This document shows, piece by piece, positions 9,172 to 17,898 of a DNA stretch of 64,000 bases. Origin of the DNA: an uncultured Alistipes sp. (lineage in GTDB: Bacteria; Bacteroidota; Bacteroidia; Bacteroidales; UBA932); NCBI GenBank assembly GCA_902388455.1, contig CABMPD010000015.1:9595-73594 (forward strand). Direction: 5' to 3'. The notes below the pieces were generated by a model. It saw only the letters and a program-made list of their open reading frames with translations. It was not told where the DNA came from and ran no database searches. The translations under genes were made by a program, and so were the position numbers. Position 1 is the first letter of the stretch; each line of letters starts with the position of its first letter.

Positions 9172-11365
9172 CGGTCATTTCTATTTCGAGGACACCCCCT
9201 GCAGTGATGTCGCTGAAGTCGATCCACCACCTGTCATACGGCTGTCCGTTCAGTCTGATACTCTTGATGTATCTGTTTTCGGGGGAATTGTTCAGGGCCC
9301 TTACGGTGAACTCGCCTCCGGCCACCCGGATTACAGCCTCGTCGAAGAGCGGAGAGCCGAGGAAATAGCGTCCTCCGGCAGGCTCCACCTGGTAGAAGCC
9401 GAGAGACGAGAGGATGTACCACGAGGACATGGCTCCCACATCCTCATTGCCCGAAAGGCCGTCCGGAGCGGCGGAATACAGCTCTGTCAGGATGTAGCGC
9501 ACCAGGTCGGCGGTCTTGTCCGGCTCTCCGGCCATGGTGTAGAAATAGGCGACATGGTGGCTCGGCTCGTTGCCGTGGGCGTACTGTCCGATGAGGCCTG
9601 AGATGTCGGGCGATACGTCCTCTCCCTCCAGCTTGGAGTCAATCGTAAAGAGCGAGTCCAGCTTGCTCAGGAATGCCTCGCGGGAGCCGAAGCAGTCTAT
9701 CAGCCCCTCGAGGTCCTGCGGTACGAGGAAGGTGTACTGCCAGGCATTGCCCTCGCAGTAGTCGTCGTTGCGGTGCTCCGAGGAGATGGGGTTGAACGGC
9801 TCGTGGAAGCTGCCGTCCCGGCCCTTGCCGCGCATGAAGCGGGTCTGCGGGTCGAACAGGTGGCGGTAGGAGCGGCTGCGCTCTATGAAATACTCATAGT
9901 CCTCCGTATGCCCGAGCCTCCGGGCCACCTGAGCCACAGCCCAGTCCGCGATGGCGTATTCCATGTCGAAGGCCACCGACTCGTTCATTGTCTCCCAGGG
10001 GATGTAGCCGTATTCCTTGCGGGCGGCCATGCCCCTCTCGTCGAGCATAGCGGAGTTCTTCAGTGCCGTGTAGGCCCTCTCCTCGTCCTCGACGTAGCCC
10101 TTGAGAACGGCGTCGGCTAAGATGCTGATGCCGGGATTGCCGACCATGGTGTTGGTCTCACAGCCCATCAGATGCCATACGGGCAGCTTGCCCTGCTGGT
10201 CGTATATCGTCATGAAGGTCTCGGCAATATCCCTCATCTTCTCCGGATGGATCAGGGTCATCAAGGGATGTGCGGAGCGGTAGGTGTCCCAGCACGAGAG
10301 GGTCGTGTAGTTGACAAAGCCTCCGTCGGGATGCATCTGTCCGTCAGCTCCGTAGTAGTCTCCGCTCACGTCACAGAACTCCGAAGGGCCTATCATCGTA
10401 TGGTACAGTGCCGTGTAGAAGACCTTCCGCTGCTCCTCGTCCCGAGTGCCGATGCGGATCTTCGAGAGCTCGCCGTTCCATGCCTGCCGGGCAGCCTCCA
10501 CGCAGCCTCCGAAGTCCCATCCGGGCAGCTCCGCAGCCATATTGGCCCAGGCATTCTCCACCGACGTGGGGGAAAGGGCTACCTTAACGTAGAGCGGTAC
10601 CCCGGCAGCTGCGTCCAAGGATGCGCGGGCGTAGACCCTACGGCCCCTGCCGCTGTCCTGAGCGGACTGTCCGTCGGCGATAACCTCGAGGGAGGTGACG
10701 GGGAGGGAAAATTCCGCCGCGAAGAACACTTTCTGGTCCGAGGCCCAGCCCTTCGAGAAGCGGTAGCCCTCCACCCTGCTGCCGTCCACCCGGGTTATCC
10801 GCGCCTCCACGGGAGAATCCCATCCGCCTCCGTTCACCAGGTCTATGACCACTGCCGCGTCGTCCGGGGCATTGAAGGTATATTTGTGGAATCCCACCCT
10901 CTTGGTGGCGGTAAGCTCCACGTCCACGTCATAGCGGGTCAGGCGGGTGGCGTAGTATCCCGGACGGGCCGTTTCCTTAGAGCGGTCCGAATAGGACCAT
11001 AGGCCGGAGCCCGGGTCATCCTCCCTGCCGCGGGCGTATGTCACCTCGCCCGTAACCGGCATCAGGGTGATGTCGTGCAGGTCGCCTATGCCCGTTCCGC
11101 TCAGGTGGGTGTGGGGAAAGCCGATGACCGTCGAGTCGCTGATGTGGTAGCCGGAGGTCCAGTCCCAGTCCTGGGGGATGCTGGTCGGGCCGAGCTGCAC
11201 CAGACCGAAGGGGACGCTGGCCCCGTAGAAGACATGACCGTGGCCGCCGGTGCCGATTGTCGGGTCCACATATTTTGTAAAATCCTTCTGAGAGGGAGTG
11301 CAGGCAGCCGAGGCGAGAAGGGCTCCGGCTGCCGCAATTATTGTCATTGTGCCTGATATGCGCAT
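9158..11365 (-). CDS. GH92 exo-alpha-mannosidase lipoprotein (second of three)
   Basis: A 735-residue GH92 with a lipoprotein signal: hydrophobic stretch then LASAAC, with the lipidated cysteine at residue 22, so it is probably anchored in the outer membrane. The N-terminal motif is FTKYVDPTIGTGGHGH. The catalytic-acid region EGNAWQYTF is near 538. The motif HGNEPSHH near 590 resembles the form reported in alpha-1,2-mannosidases of the family. The distal motif reads GNEDVGAMSSWY (about 640), where the two neighbouring paralogues have D-E-D; the first acidic residue is Asn here. It is 11 bp from the upstream GH92 and overlaps the downstream one by 14 bp, so all are co-transcribed. Confidence 0.92.
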   Translation of the reverse strand: MRISGTMTIIAAAGALLASAACTPSQKDFTKYVDPTIGTGGHGHVFYGASVPFGLVQLGPTSIPQDWDWTSGYHISDSTVIGFPHTHLSGTGIGDLHDITLMPVTGEVTYARGREDDPGSGLWSYSDRSKETARPGYYATRLTRYDVDVELTATKRVGFHKYTFNAPDDAAVVIDLVNGGGWDSPVEARITRVDGSRVEGYRFSKGWASDQKVFFAAEFSLPVTSLEVIADGQSAQDSGRGRRVYARASLDAAAGVPLYVKVALSPTSVENAWANMAAELPGWDFGGCVEAARQAWNGELSKIRIGTRDEEQRKVFYTALYHTMIGPSEFCDVSGDYYGADGQMHPDGGFVNYTTLSCWDTYRSAHPLMTLIHPEKMRDIAETFMTIYDQQGKLPVWHLMGCETNTMVGNPGISILADAVLKGYVEDEERAYTALKNSAMLDERGMAARKEYGYIPWETMNESVAFDMEYAIADWAVAQVARRLGHTEDYEYFIERSRSYRHLFDPQTRFMRGKGRDGSFHEPFNPISSEHRNDDYCEGNAWQYTFLVPQDLEGLIDCFGSREAFLSKLDSLFTIDSKLEGEDVSPDISGLIGQYAHGNEPSHHVAYFYTMAGEPDKTADLVRYILTELYSAAPDGLSGNEDVGAMSSWYILSSLGFYQVEPAGGRYFLGSPLFDEAVIRVAGGEFTVRALNNSPENRYIKSIRLNGQPYDRWWIDFSDITAGGVLEIEMTDEQK

Positions 11366-11376
11366 AGATGGATATG

Positions 11377-13764
11377 TTATTTTGTTGCCTTGGTGTTGGG
11401 CTCGCTGTCCATGACGAGGGTGAGCGTGCCGCCCTTGACCAGCTGCTTGTAAGGCAGGACGTAGGTCTTGAGAGGACGGCCGTTGAGCTTCATGCTGCGG
11501 ACGTAGATGTTGTCCTTGCTGTTGCCCTGGGCCTCGATGACGAAGGGTCTGGAGCGGACGTCCTCGGGGAGGCGGATGGTGACGCGGTCGAAGACGGGAC
11601 TGCCGATCTGGAAGGAAGGCTCCCTGTCACCCAGTCCCTTGACGTCGAACAGGCCGATGGAGGACATCACGTACCATGCTCCGAGCTGGCCCTGGTCCTC
11701 GTCCTGACCGTAGCCGTAGCCGTGGATTTCCTCGGTGCCGTAGAACTCATCGCAGATGGCCCTGACCCATTTCTGGGTGAGCCAGGGCTTGCCGGAGAAG
11801 TTGAAGAGCCAGGAGATGTGGAGATTGGGCTGATTGCCGTGGTTGTACACTCCGGAGATGCCGGCGAAGGCGTCGACTACCGTGCCGCCGCCGAAGATAT
11901 TGGCCCGGGAGATGGTAAAGATGCTGTCCAGGCGGGTGTTGAACTCGTCACGGCCGACGGTCTCGGCAAGGGTCGCGGCGTCATGAGGTACGTAGAAAGT
12001 GTACTGCCAGGCGTTGCCCTCCTGGAAGCCCACCCAGGGGCGGGAGGGATCGAAGGGCTCTATGAACTTTCCGTCCTTGTCCTTGGGACGGATGAAGCCG
12101 GTAGAAGGGTCGTAGAGTTTCTTCCAGCCGTGGGAAAGCTCCATCAGCTGACGGGCGTCCTCCTTGTGGCCGAGGGCTTCGGCGAAGTTGGCCACTGCAT
12201 AGGCGCTGAAACAGTATTCGAGGGTGTGCGAGGCACCGAAGGGAGAGCCGTCGCGGTGGTGCTCGTCGTTGACTCCGGTACTGGGAACGTAGGGCGAATA
12301 GCCGTATTCGACAAATGCTCCGGCATCGGACTTGCCGGCGCCGACGGGTCTGTCTTTCCAGCCTAACTCGTTTTTCAGGGCCGCCTCATATCCGGTGGCG
12401 ATGTCGAAATCGCGGATGCCGCAGTTGTATGCTCCGGCGATGACTAAGCCCATGAAGTTGGTCCCCACTCCGGAAACATAGCGGCTGTTGGCAATGCCGT
12501 CGGCCAGCCATCCGGTCTCCTTGTAGACCAGCAGCTGGCTCTGGACGAAGTCGGCGTAGTACTCGGGATAAGCCAGAGCCCAGAGCAGGGTCAGGTTCCA
12601 GCAACCTCCCCACATAGCGTCCGTGTTGTAATGGTGGTGCAGGGGACGGCCGTCGGCATCCTTCTCTATGTGGCCTACAGTGCCGTCGTTGCGGGGATAG
12701 TCGCCGTTCACGTCGCTGGCCAGGCCGCGGCCCAGGAGAGCGTGGAAGAGACCTGTGTAGAACTTGGTCTTGTCGGCCTCGTCAGGGCCCTCGACCACGA
12801 TGCGGCCCAGAGCCTCTTCCCAGATGCCGTCGGCTTTCTGACGGGCCTGGTCGAAGGTCAGGTTTTCAGCCTCGGTCACGAGGTTGTTCTTAGCGTTGTC
12901 GACGGAGGTGTAGGATACCCCGACCTTGACCTCTATGGTCTCGTTCTGCACTGTCGTGAATGTCATGTAGATGCCGGAGCCGGGTCCCATGCTGCGGACT
13001 GCCGAGGGCTGGACAGCCTCACCGGCGAACGTGCCCCATTCCTCTGGACTGCGGCTGACCTGAGCATAGAAATACAGTGGCACCACGGCACCGGGCTGAT
13101 ACTTCTGGACGTATGCCGGTTCGGTTATCACGCAGCCCTGAAGGGTACCGTCCCCGTTGTACTGCACCTCGGCGTCCACTACCCTGCCGCTCTCGCCCCA
13201 GCGGCGCCCGATGTCGAATATCAGGTGAGCCTGGTCCGAGGCAGGAAACGTATAGCGGTGAAAGCCGACCCGCTCAGTGGCCGTCAGCTCTGCCCTGATG
13301 CCGTAATCCTTGAGTATGACGGAGTAATATCCCGCCGTGGCATATTCGTCCTGCTTGTCGAACTCCGAGCGGTAGCCGTCCTCAGTACCGTCCAGGCTGC
13401 CCGGAACGGTCTTGAGAGTGCCTGTGGAAGGCATCACAGAGATACCTCCTACCTGAAACTCATGCAGGTTGACAAAACCCTCGATCGAGGTATGGCGGGC
13501 ATCGTAGCCCACGGCCTGCCAGCCGTCCTTGTTGCCATAATGGCCGTTGGTAGAGGGCGCCACCTTCGCCATGCCGAATGGCAGGGAGGCAGGAGTGTAG
13601 AAAAACCAGCGGCTGTGCGCAGTGCCGATGTTTGGATCCACGTAACGGGTCAGGCCCTCCCGGCCGGGGTCCTCAGACTGCTGAGCCGATGCAGGTGCGG
13701 CTGATACAGATATCCCGGTGAGGGCTGTCAGGCAGAATGCTGCCCATAAGGATAATTTCGTCAT
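11377..13764 (-). CDS. GH92 exo-alpha-mannosidase (third, operon-proximal)
   Basis: A 795-residue exported GH92, the longest and most divergent of the three. It has a signal peptide (about 1-27, ending ASAQQ), TRYVDPNIGTAHSRWFFY at the mature N-terminus, EGNAWQYTF near 581, HGNQPNLHISW near 635 and QDEDQGQLGAWY near 688. The W-F-F-Y after the first motif and HGNQPNLH differ from the other two copies, so this one probably sees a different linkage or aglycone (inference). It is the first GH92 of the mannosidase-GH2 run, and a -7 promoter box lies about 33 bp upstream of its ATG. Confidence 0.9.
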   Translation of the reverse strand: MTKLSLWAAFCLTALTGISVSAAPASAQQSEDPGREGLTRYVDPNIGTAHSRWFFYTPASLPFGMAKVAPSTNGHYGNKDGWQAVGYDARHTSIEGFVNLHEFQVGGISVMPSTGTLKTVPGSLDGTEDGYRSEFDKQDEYATAGYYSVILKDYGIRAELTATERVGFHRYTFPASDQAHLIFDIGRRWGESGRVVDAEVQYNGDGTLQGCVITEPAYVQKYQPGAVVPLYFYAQVSRSPEEWGTFAGEAVQPSAVRSMGPGSGIYMTFTTVQNETIEVKVGVSYTSVDNAKNNLVTEAENLTFDQARQKADGIWEEALGRIVVEGPDEADKTKFYTGLFHALLGRGLASDVNGDYPRNDGTVGHIEKDADGRPLHHHYNTDAMWGGCWNLTLLWALAYPEYYADFVQSQLLVYKETGWLADGIANSRYVSGVGTNFMGLVIAGAYNCGIRDFDIATGYEAALKNELGWKDRPVGAGKSDAGAFVEYGYSPYVPSTGVNDEHHRDGSPFGASHTLEYCFSAYAVANFAEALGHKEDARQLMELSHGWKKLYDPSTGFIRPKDKDGKFIEPFDPSRPWVGFQEGNAWQYTFYVPHDAATLAETVGRDEFNTRLDSIFTISRANIFGGGTVVDAFAGISGVYNHGNQPNLHISWLFNFSGKPWLTQKWVRAICDEFYGTEEIHGYGYGQDEDQGQLGAWYVMSSIGLFDVKGLGDREPSFQIGSPVFDRVTIRLPEDVRSRPFVIEAQGNSKDNIYVRSMKLNGRPLKTYVLPYKQLVKGGTLTLVMDSEPNTKATK

Positions 13765-13796
13765 AATCGTCGTCGCGTATTAGTGTTTTGCGGTGA

Positions 13797-13804
13797 CAAA
13801 TGTA
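13797..13804 (-). promoter_or_regulatory. -7 box before the GH92 operon
   Basis: The minus strand reads TACATTTG, matching TAnnTTTG, 33 bp upstream of the third GH92 start and just after the NUDIX gene. A TTG box at the ideal distance is not evident. It would let the mannosidases be transcribed separately from the GH105-NUDIX pair. Confidence 0.4.
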
Positions 13805-13830
13805 CGAAATTTCCCAATACAATGCAGCCC

Positions 13831-14229
13831 TCAGACAAGCATCGCGGAAATAGCCGGAAGTATCTGTACATCCGCCGGCAGCCAGTCCACCGCATTCAGC
13901 TCCTGCGCCGACAGCCAGCGGGCGGATTCGTGCTCCTTGAGCTTAAGATCTCCGGCGGCGACAGTACATAGAAAGCAGTGCATCGTCAGATGAAACGCGG
14001 GATAGTCGTACTCCACCGTACAGAGCAGCTTCCCGATATTGATCTCAGTGTCCAGTTCCTCCCGGATCTCCCTGCGCAGAGCCTCCTCACGGCTCTCCCC
14101 GGCCTCCATCTTGCCGCCCGGGAACTCCCATTTGTCCTTGAACTCCCCGTAGCCGCGCTGAGTCGCTAAGATGCGGCCGCCGTCATGGATGACCGCCGCC
14201 ACCACCTCTATCCTCCGCTTATTTTCCAT
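13831..14229 (-). CDS. NUDIX hydrolase, MutT-like (8-oxo-dGTP or CTP pyrophosphatase type)
   Basis: A small cytoplasmic NUDIX protein. I place the start at the ATG at 14229 (MENKRRIEVVAAVI), giving 132 residues, the usual MutT length. The longer frame back to 14292 adds 21 residues unlike the family and runs deep into the upstream gene. The NUDIX box starts at G39 and runs GGKMEAGESREEALRREIREE; the last G of the consensus is D60. The family hydrolyses nucleoside diphosphates linked to another group, often oxidised dGTP. With this start it overlaps the GH105-type gene by 11 bp, so it is co-translated with it. Its place among glycan genes looks incidental. Confidence 0.85.
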   Translation of the reverse strand: MENKRRIEVVAAVIHDGGRILATQRGYGEFKDKWEFPGGKMEAGESREEALRREIREELDTEINIGKLLCTVEYDYPAFHLTMHCFLCTVAAGDLKLKEHESARWLSAQELNAVDWLPADVQILPAISAMLV

Positions 14230-15355
14230 TGTCCCCGGCACCGCCCAACATCGTATAGACCTGAACTCCTGCAGCCAGGAAGGCTCCGACACCGTAGACC
14301 TCGGTCATCTCGCGGGTAACCTTCTTGGGGTCTGCGCCGATGGGCTGCACCCAGCCGAGCTTGCCGTCCGGCTCCACAGCGTCGGTCAGAGCCTTCCAGC
14401 CTTTGAGAATCACCGGGGTGAAAGTCGCCGCATCGAGAAGTCCGGCGTTTACCCCGTAGGCCAGGCCGTAGACGATAAAGCCGGTCGCGCTGGTCTCGGG
14501 CGAGGGATATGACGCCGGATCCAGCAGGCTCGCGTGCCAGTAGCCGTCAGGACTCTGAAGCCCGGCCAGACGCGAGGCCAGGTCCACAAAAAGGTCCTCA
14601 TAGAAGTCCCTGTAAGCATTCGTCTCCGGGAGAATCTGCAGCAGCTCCGCCAGTCCGGCAAGTACCCAGCCGTTGCCGCGGCCCCAGAACACCTTCTCTC
14701 CGTTGTCTTCCCGGTCATCGAAATACCGCCAGTCGCGGTAGAAGAGCCGGGCCTCCTTATCGTACAGATATTCATAGGTAGCCTTGTACTCGCGGTCCAT
14801 GAACTCGAGGAACTCCGGTCTTCCTGTCAGGACATACATCCTCGCATACACCGGAGGAGCCATGAACAGCGCATCGCACCAGGACCAGCGCTCGAGAGTC
14901 GCCCCATCCGTATAGTCCAGTTCGAGAGTGCTGCACGAGGGATACCTGAGCACGAACTCCGTCCGCGCCAGTGTCGGCAGCAGCATATTGCGTTCACGGT
15001 ATTTCTCATACATCGTCAGCCACGCCTGCGACACCGCAATGTCGTCCGCATGGTACATCATCTTCCCCGTCTGCCAGCTGTTCCTCCGCCCTATCCTCCT
15101 TATCCACTGATAGTAGCTGTCATCACCGTCCTCCCTCTCAGCCACCTCGGCCCAGTCCAGCATCCCCACATACAGCGCCGCCTGCGTCCAGGCCAGATCG
15201 CCGTGCTCCCCTTCATCTATCAGATGATTCGCCCTCTCCCAGTCTGCCACAAGCCTAAGCATAGATTTTACCTCCTGAGCCTCAGGAGCCTGCGCCCCAG
15301 CCCCCACTGTCACCAGCGCCATCAGCGCCATTATCGTCACGATGTGTTTTTTCAT
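14219..15355 (-). CDS. GH105/GH88-type unsaturated glucuronyl/rhamnogalacturonyl hydrolase
   Basis: A 378-residue exported (alpha/alpha)6-barrel enzyme with a signal peptide (about 1-22, ending VGAGAQA). Motifs match the YteR/GH105 group: WSWCDALFMAPP with the probable catalytic Asp161, FWGRGNGWVLAGLAELL near 225, ETSATGFIVYGLAYG near 290 and YGVGAFLAAG near the C-terminus. These enzymes hydrolyse the 4,5-unsaturated uronic acid left at the non-reducing end by polysaccharide lyases. No lyase is nearby, so the substrate is uncertain. A well-formed promoter lies 30 bp upstream, and the NUDIX gene overlaps its 3' end. Confidence 0.88.
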   Translation of the reverse strand: MKKHIVTIMALMALVTVGAGAQAPEAQEVKSMLRLVADWERANHLIDEGEHGDLAWTQAALYVGMLDWAEVAEREDGDDSYYQWIRRIGRRNSWQTGKMMYHADDIAVSQAWLTMYEKYRERNMLLPTLARTEFVLRYPSCSTLELDYTDGATLERWSWCDALFMAPPVYARMYVLTGRPEFLEFMDREYKATYEYLYDKEARLFYRDWRYFDDREDNGEKVFWGRGNGWVLAGLAELLQILPETNAYRDFYEDLFVDLASRLAGLQSPDGYWHASLLDPASYPSPETSATGFIVYGLAYGVNAGLLDAATFTPVILKGWKALTDAVEPDGKLGWVQPIGADPKKVTREMTEVYGVGAFLAAGVQVYTMLGGAGDNGK

Positions 15356-15384
15356 ATAACGGTTCCTTTAAATAAAATGCGGGG

Positions 15385-15415
15385 CAAACTTAGTGTTTTC
15401 GGGGCATAACTCCAA
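15385..15415 (-). promoter_or_regulatory. promoter of the GH105-NUDIX transcript
   Basis: On the minus strand TAAGTTTG (15392-15385) is separated by 20 bp from TTG (15415-15413, in the context ATTTGG). Both boxes and the spacing match the Bacteroidetes consensus. Confidence 0.6.
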
Positions 15416-15447
15416 ATTCCTCCAGCCTGTCGTGTTGTCAGCATCAT

Positions 15448-15732
15448 TTATCTACCAAGCAGCCACTCAGTAGCAGGAATAACATTTATTGTACAGCCCT
15501 CCTCCTCAATTGTCTCCTGCTCCTCAAATGTTACAAGCGTAAGATTGCCGCACTTAAGTTTCTTTGCAGCATTCTTCAATCCTCTTATCTCTCTATTGCG
15601 TGTCCTTACAGTCGAGATGTCATATGACAGCTGTATCAACTCCTGCACATTGCCGTCCCTGGCAATGACAAAATCAACTTGCGAGGATGTCTCCTTATTT
15701 ATAGTAGAAAGCATCACGGTAGCAGCCGTCAC
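15448..15732 (-). pseudogene. C-terminal remnant of a DUF4143-type AAA ATPase
   Basis: About 85 residues remain of the C-terminal DUF4143/nuclease-like domain of the large archaeal/Bacteroidales AAA ATPase family: SSQVDFVIARDGNVQELIQL followed by SYD, a TRNREIRGLKNAAKKL helix, NLTLVTFEEQE and VIPATEWLL. The open frame begins at a GTG right after a stop codon, and the ATPase part (normally some 300 residues upstream) is absent. No recognisable family sequence remains between 15733 and 15800. It sits at the left border of the defence-like island and marks an old insertion or deletion junction. Confidence 0.7.
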
Positions 15733-15829
15733 TCAGACATCTTCATAGAGTCACACAAGACTCAAGATTCAAAGAAAGCAACATTTACACCCTACTTTTG
15801 TAATTTATTTACAATATTCTAATATATAA

Positions 15830-15860
15830 TTTGCAATATATCATTTTATTCCTATCTTTG
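15830..15860 (+). promoter_or_regulatory. promoter of the first RloA/RloB operon
   Basis: TTTG (15830-15833), 19 bp, TATCTTTG (15853-15860): a near-ideal Bacteroidetes promoter in AT-rich DNA, 29 bp upstream of the ATG at 15890. Confidence 0.65.
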
Positions 15861-15889
15861 TTCTGCAAATTAAGACAAATACAACAAGT

Positions 15890-17191
15890 ATGATAGCGAA
15901 CTTCTCGGTCGAAAACTTTTTCTCCATTAAATCGGCTCAAAAAATCAGTTTTGAACCTACGTCAGACACTTTTATGTCTGATGAATATTCGTACGAGGTT
16001 AAAGAAGGTGTCAGGCTGCTGAAAGTTGGAATCATATATGGAGCCAATGCTTCCGGTAAAACAAATGTGTTAAATGCCATCGAGTTCTTCAGAATGTTAG
16101 TTCTAAGAATGCCTAAAGACCGAAATGAGAAAACCGGAGTTGTTCCTTTCATGTTGGACGATACTTCCAGGAATGAAACAACCAGGATGTCGATGGTATT
16201 CTATATCGGCCAATCGAAGTATGTCCTCAGTTTTGAATTGGATGCAAAACATATTTATTCCGAGACATTGATTGTTTATGATTCCGTTCGCCCTACCAGA
16301 CTATATAACCGCAGTTATGATGCTGCAACAGATTCCACTATCATAGACTTTGGTTCAAATCTGAAAATGTCACGGAAGAGTCAAGAAGTAATTTCCGGGA
16401 ATACAATCAATAATTGCAGTGTACTTGCCGCATTCGGCAAAAGTAATGTGGAACGGACAAAACTGAATGACGTTTACGATTACTTTGCCCAGCATATAAA
16501 AGACATATTGGCTCCTGGCATGATGCTTTCGAGGTATGTCAAGGCGCGACTGGACAAAGACGAAACTGGCGATTTGAAGAAATTCATTTTGAACTTCCTG
16601 AAAGCATCCGATTTCAACATAGAAGATGTGGTGCTGCACGAAGAAGAAGAGTTGATCACTCCTGAATTGGAACAACTCATTCAGGATGCGCCTATCGATA
16701 AAGAAGCAAAAGCAGAAATGCTAAGAAGGGGCAAAATCACAAACGCAGAGCTGACTTTCAAGCATAAGGCCGGCGATAAAGTATATGATTTGTCTGAAGA
16801 ATACGAATCCAATGGTACGATGAGATTTTTGGGAATGGCGGTGATTCTGAATTTCTTGTTAAAGACTGATCGGTTTGTCCTTATAGACGAAGTAGAAACA
16901 AGCATCCACTACGAACTGCTGGCTTATTTCCTAAAAGTATTTTTAGCGAACAGCAACAGGCCGTCCCAAATCCTCCTGACAACGCATGACATCAATCTGC
17001 TTAACGAAGATTTCATTCGCCGTGACACGATATGGTTTACTGACAAAGACGAACTTGGCGAGACTAAAATAGTACGCCTCTCATCTTTGGGACTGCATAA
17101 AAATCTTTCCCCTTACAATGCCTACAAACAAGGGAAATTAGTAAAGTTGCCGTTCCTTGGCAGTCAATATATCAACTTAAATGACCAATGA
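15890..17191 (+). CDS. RloA/AbiLi-like AAA ATPase (defence-associated), copy 1
   Basis: A 433-residue ATPase of the AAA_15/21 (OLD- and SMC-like) group. Walker A GANASGKTN is at 51-59, an ABC-type Walker B (FVLIDEVETSIH) near 327-339, and the switch histidine in TTHDINLL near 363. The N-terminal strand MIANFSVENFFSIKS is typical of RloA. The middle (about 170-300) is a helical insertion. Such ATPases pair with a TOPRIM-like RloB/AbiLii effector in abortive-infection systems; the partner overlaps its 3' end by 11 bp. The lower GC than the flanking glycan genes suggests transfer. The activity (phage defence) is inferred from family and pairing. Confidence 0.85.
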   Translation: MIANFSVENFFSIKSAQKISFEPTSDTFMSDEYSYEVKEGVRLLKVGIIYGANASGKTNVLNAIEFFRMLVLRMPKDRNEKTGVVPFMLDDTSRNETTRMSMVFYIGQSKYVLSFELDAKHIYSETLIVYDSVRPTRLYNRSYDAATDSTIIDFGSNLKMSRKSQEVISGNTINNCSVLAAFGKSNVERTKLNDVYDYFAQHIKDILAPGMMLSRYVKARLDKDETGDLKKFILNFLKASDFNIEDVVLHEEEELITPELEQLIQDAPIDKEAKAEMLRRGKITNAELTFKHKAGDKVYDLSEEYESNGTMRFLGMAVILNFLLKTDRFVLIDEVETSIHYELLAYFLKVFLANSNRPSQILLTTHDINLLNEDFIRRDTIWFTDKDELGETKIVRLSSLGLHKNLSPYNAYKQGKLVKLPFLGSQYINLNDQ

Positions 17192-17798
17192 CATGGGGAG
17201 GACAGTAACAAAAAGTATCGCAATCATAGGCGAAGGGGATACAGAATGGTTCTATTTTGATTCTTTGAGAATCGCGTGCCGCTACCCCTTCAAGGTCGCG
17301 CCGGATTTTCCTCAGCACAGCGACGTCAATCATATTCTGAAACTGGTCGAATCCTATCTGAACAGACAATATGATTATATCATATGCTTGTTTGATATGG
17401 ACAGACTGTTTCAGTATCCTTCTGAAATGCAGTTATATCAACAGGCAAAGAAAAAGTACCATGCAAAGAAATATGTCGGGAGAGTGATGTTTGTAGAAAC
17501 GAATCCCTGCACGGAATTTTGGTTCTTGCTTCATTTCCTGCCCACTGTAGTTTACAGACGATATGAGAGTTACGAACAACTGCTCCCTGAATTGCAAAAA
17601 TACATGCCGGGCTACGAGAAAACAAAACGATATTTCATACGCACCAACCTCTATAAGTACCTGACAGAAAACGGTGATTTGGAACGAGCGATGTCAAATT
17701 CGGAGAAGCTGTGCCAACTTTGCCAAGAATCACCGGAAGATTTGAAAGCATATTCTGAGATACATAAGGTCTTAATGCTGCTTAACGAAATAGACTAG
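17181..17798 (+). CDS. RloB-like TOPRIM-fold partner, copy 1
   Basis: A 205-residue RloB/AbiLii-family protein. TOPRIM-like acidic motifs are visible: EGDTEWFYF at 18-26, LFDMDRL with D72/D74, and the family hallmark TNPCTEFWFLLHF at 107-119. It is presumed to be the nuclease or RNA/tRNA-acting effector released or activated by the ATPase. The start at 17181 lies inside the ATPase 3' end; an alternative ATG at 17193 would follow the ATPase stop directly. It ends 100 bp from the converging helicase gene. The core motifs look intact, in contrast to the second RloB in this island. Confidence 0.8.
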   Translation: MTNDMGRTVTKSIAIIGEGDTEWFYFDSLRIACRYPFKVAPDFPQHSDVNHILKLVESYLNRQYDYIICLFDMDRLFQYPSEMQLYQQAKKKYHAKKYVGRVMFVETNPCTEFWFLLHFLPTVVYRRYESYEQLLPELQKYMPGYEKTKRYFIRTNLYKYLTENGDLERAMSNSEKLCQLCQESPEDLKAYSEIHKVLMLLNEID

Positions 17799-17898
17799 GA
17801 TTGTTTATCGTTCAGGTATTTAAAAACACAAGAACAAACGCGCCAAGACTTCGGAAAGACCACACCTCACTACTGCCAACCGCAATGGAATGTCATCA

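Noticed and set aside
17799..17898. Terminator between the converging RloB1 and DUF2075 genes
   Set aside because: No stem-loop with a T tract is visible on either strand.
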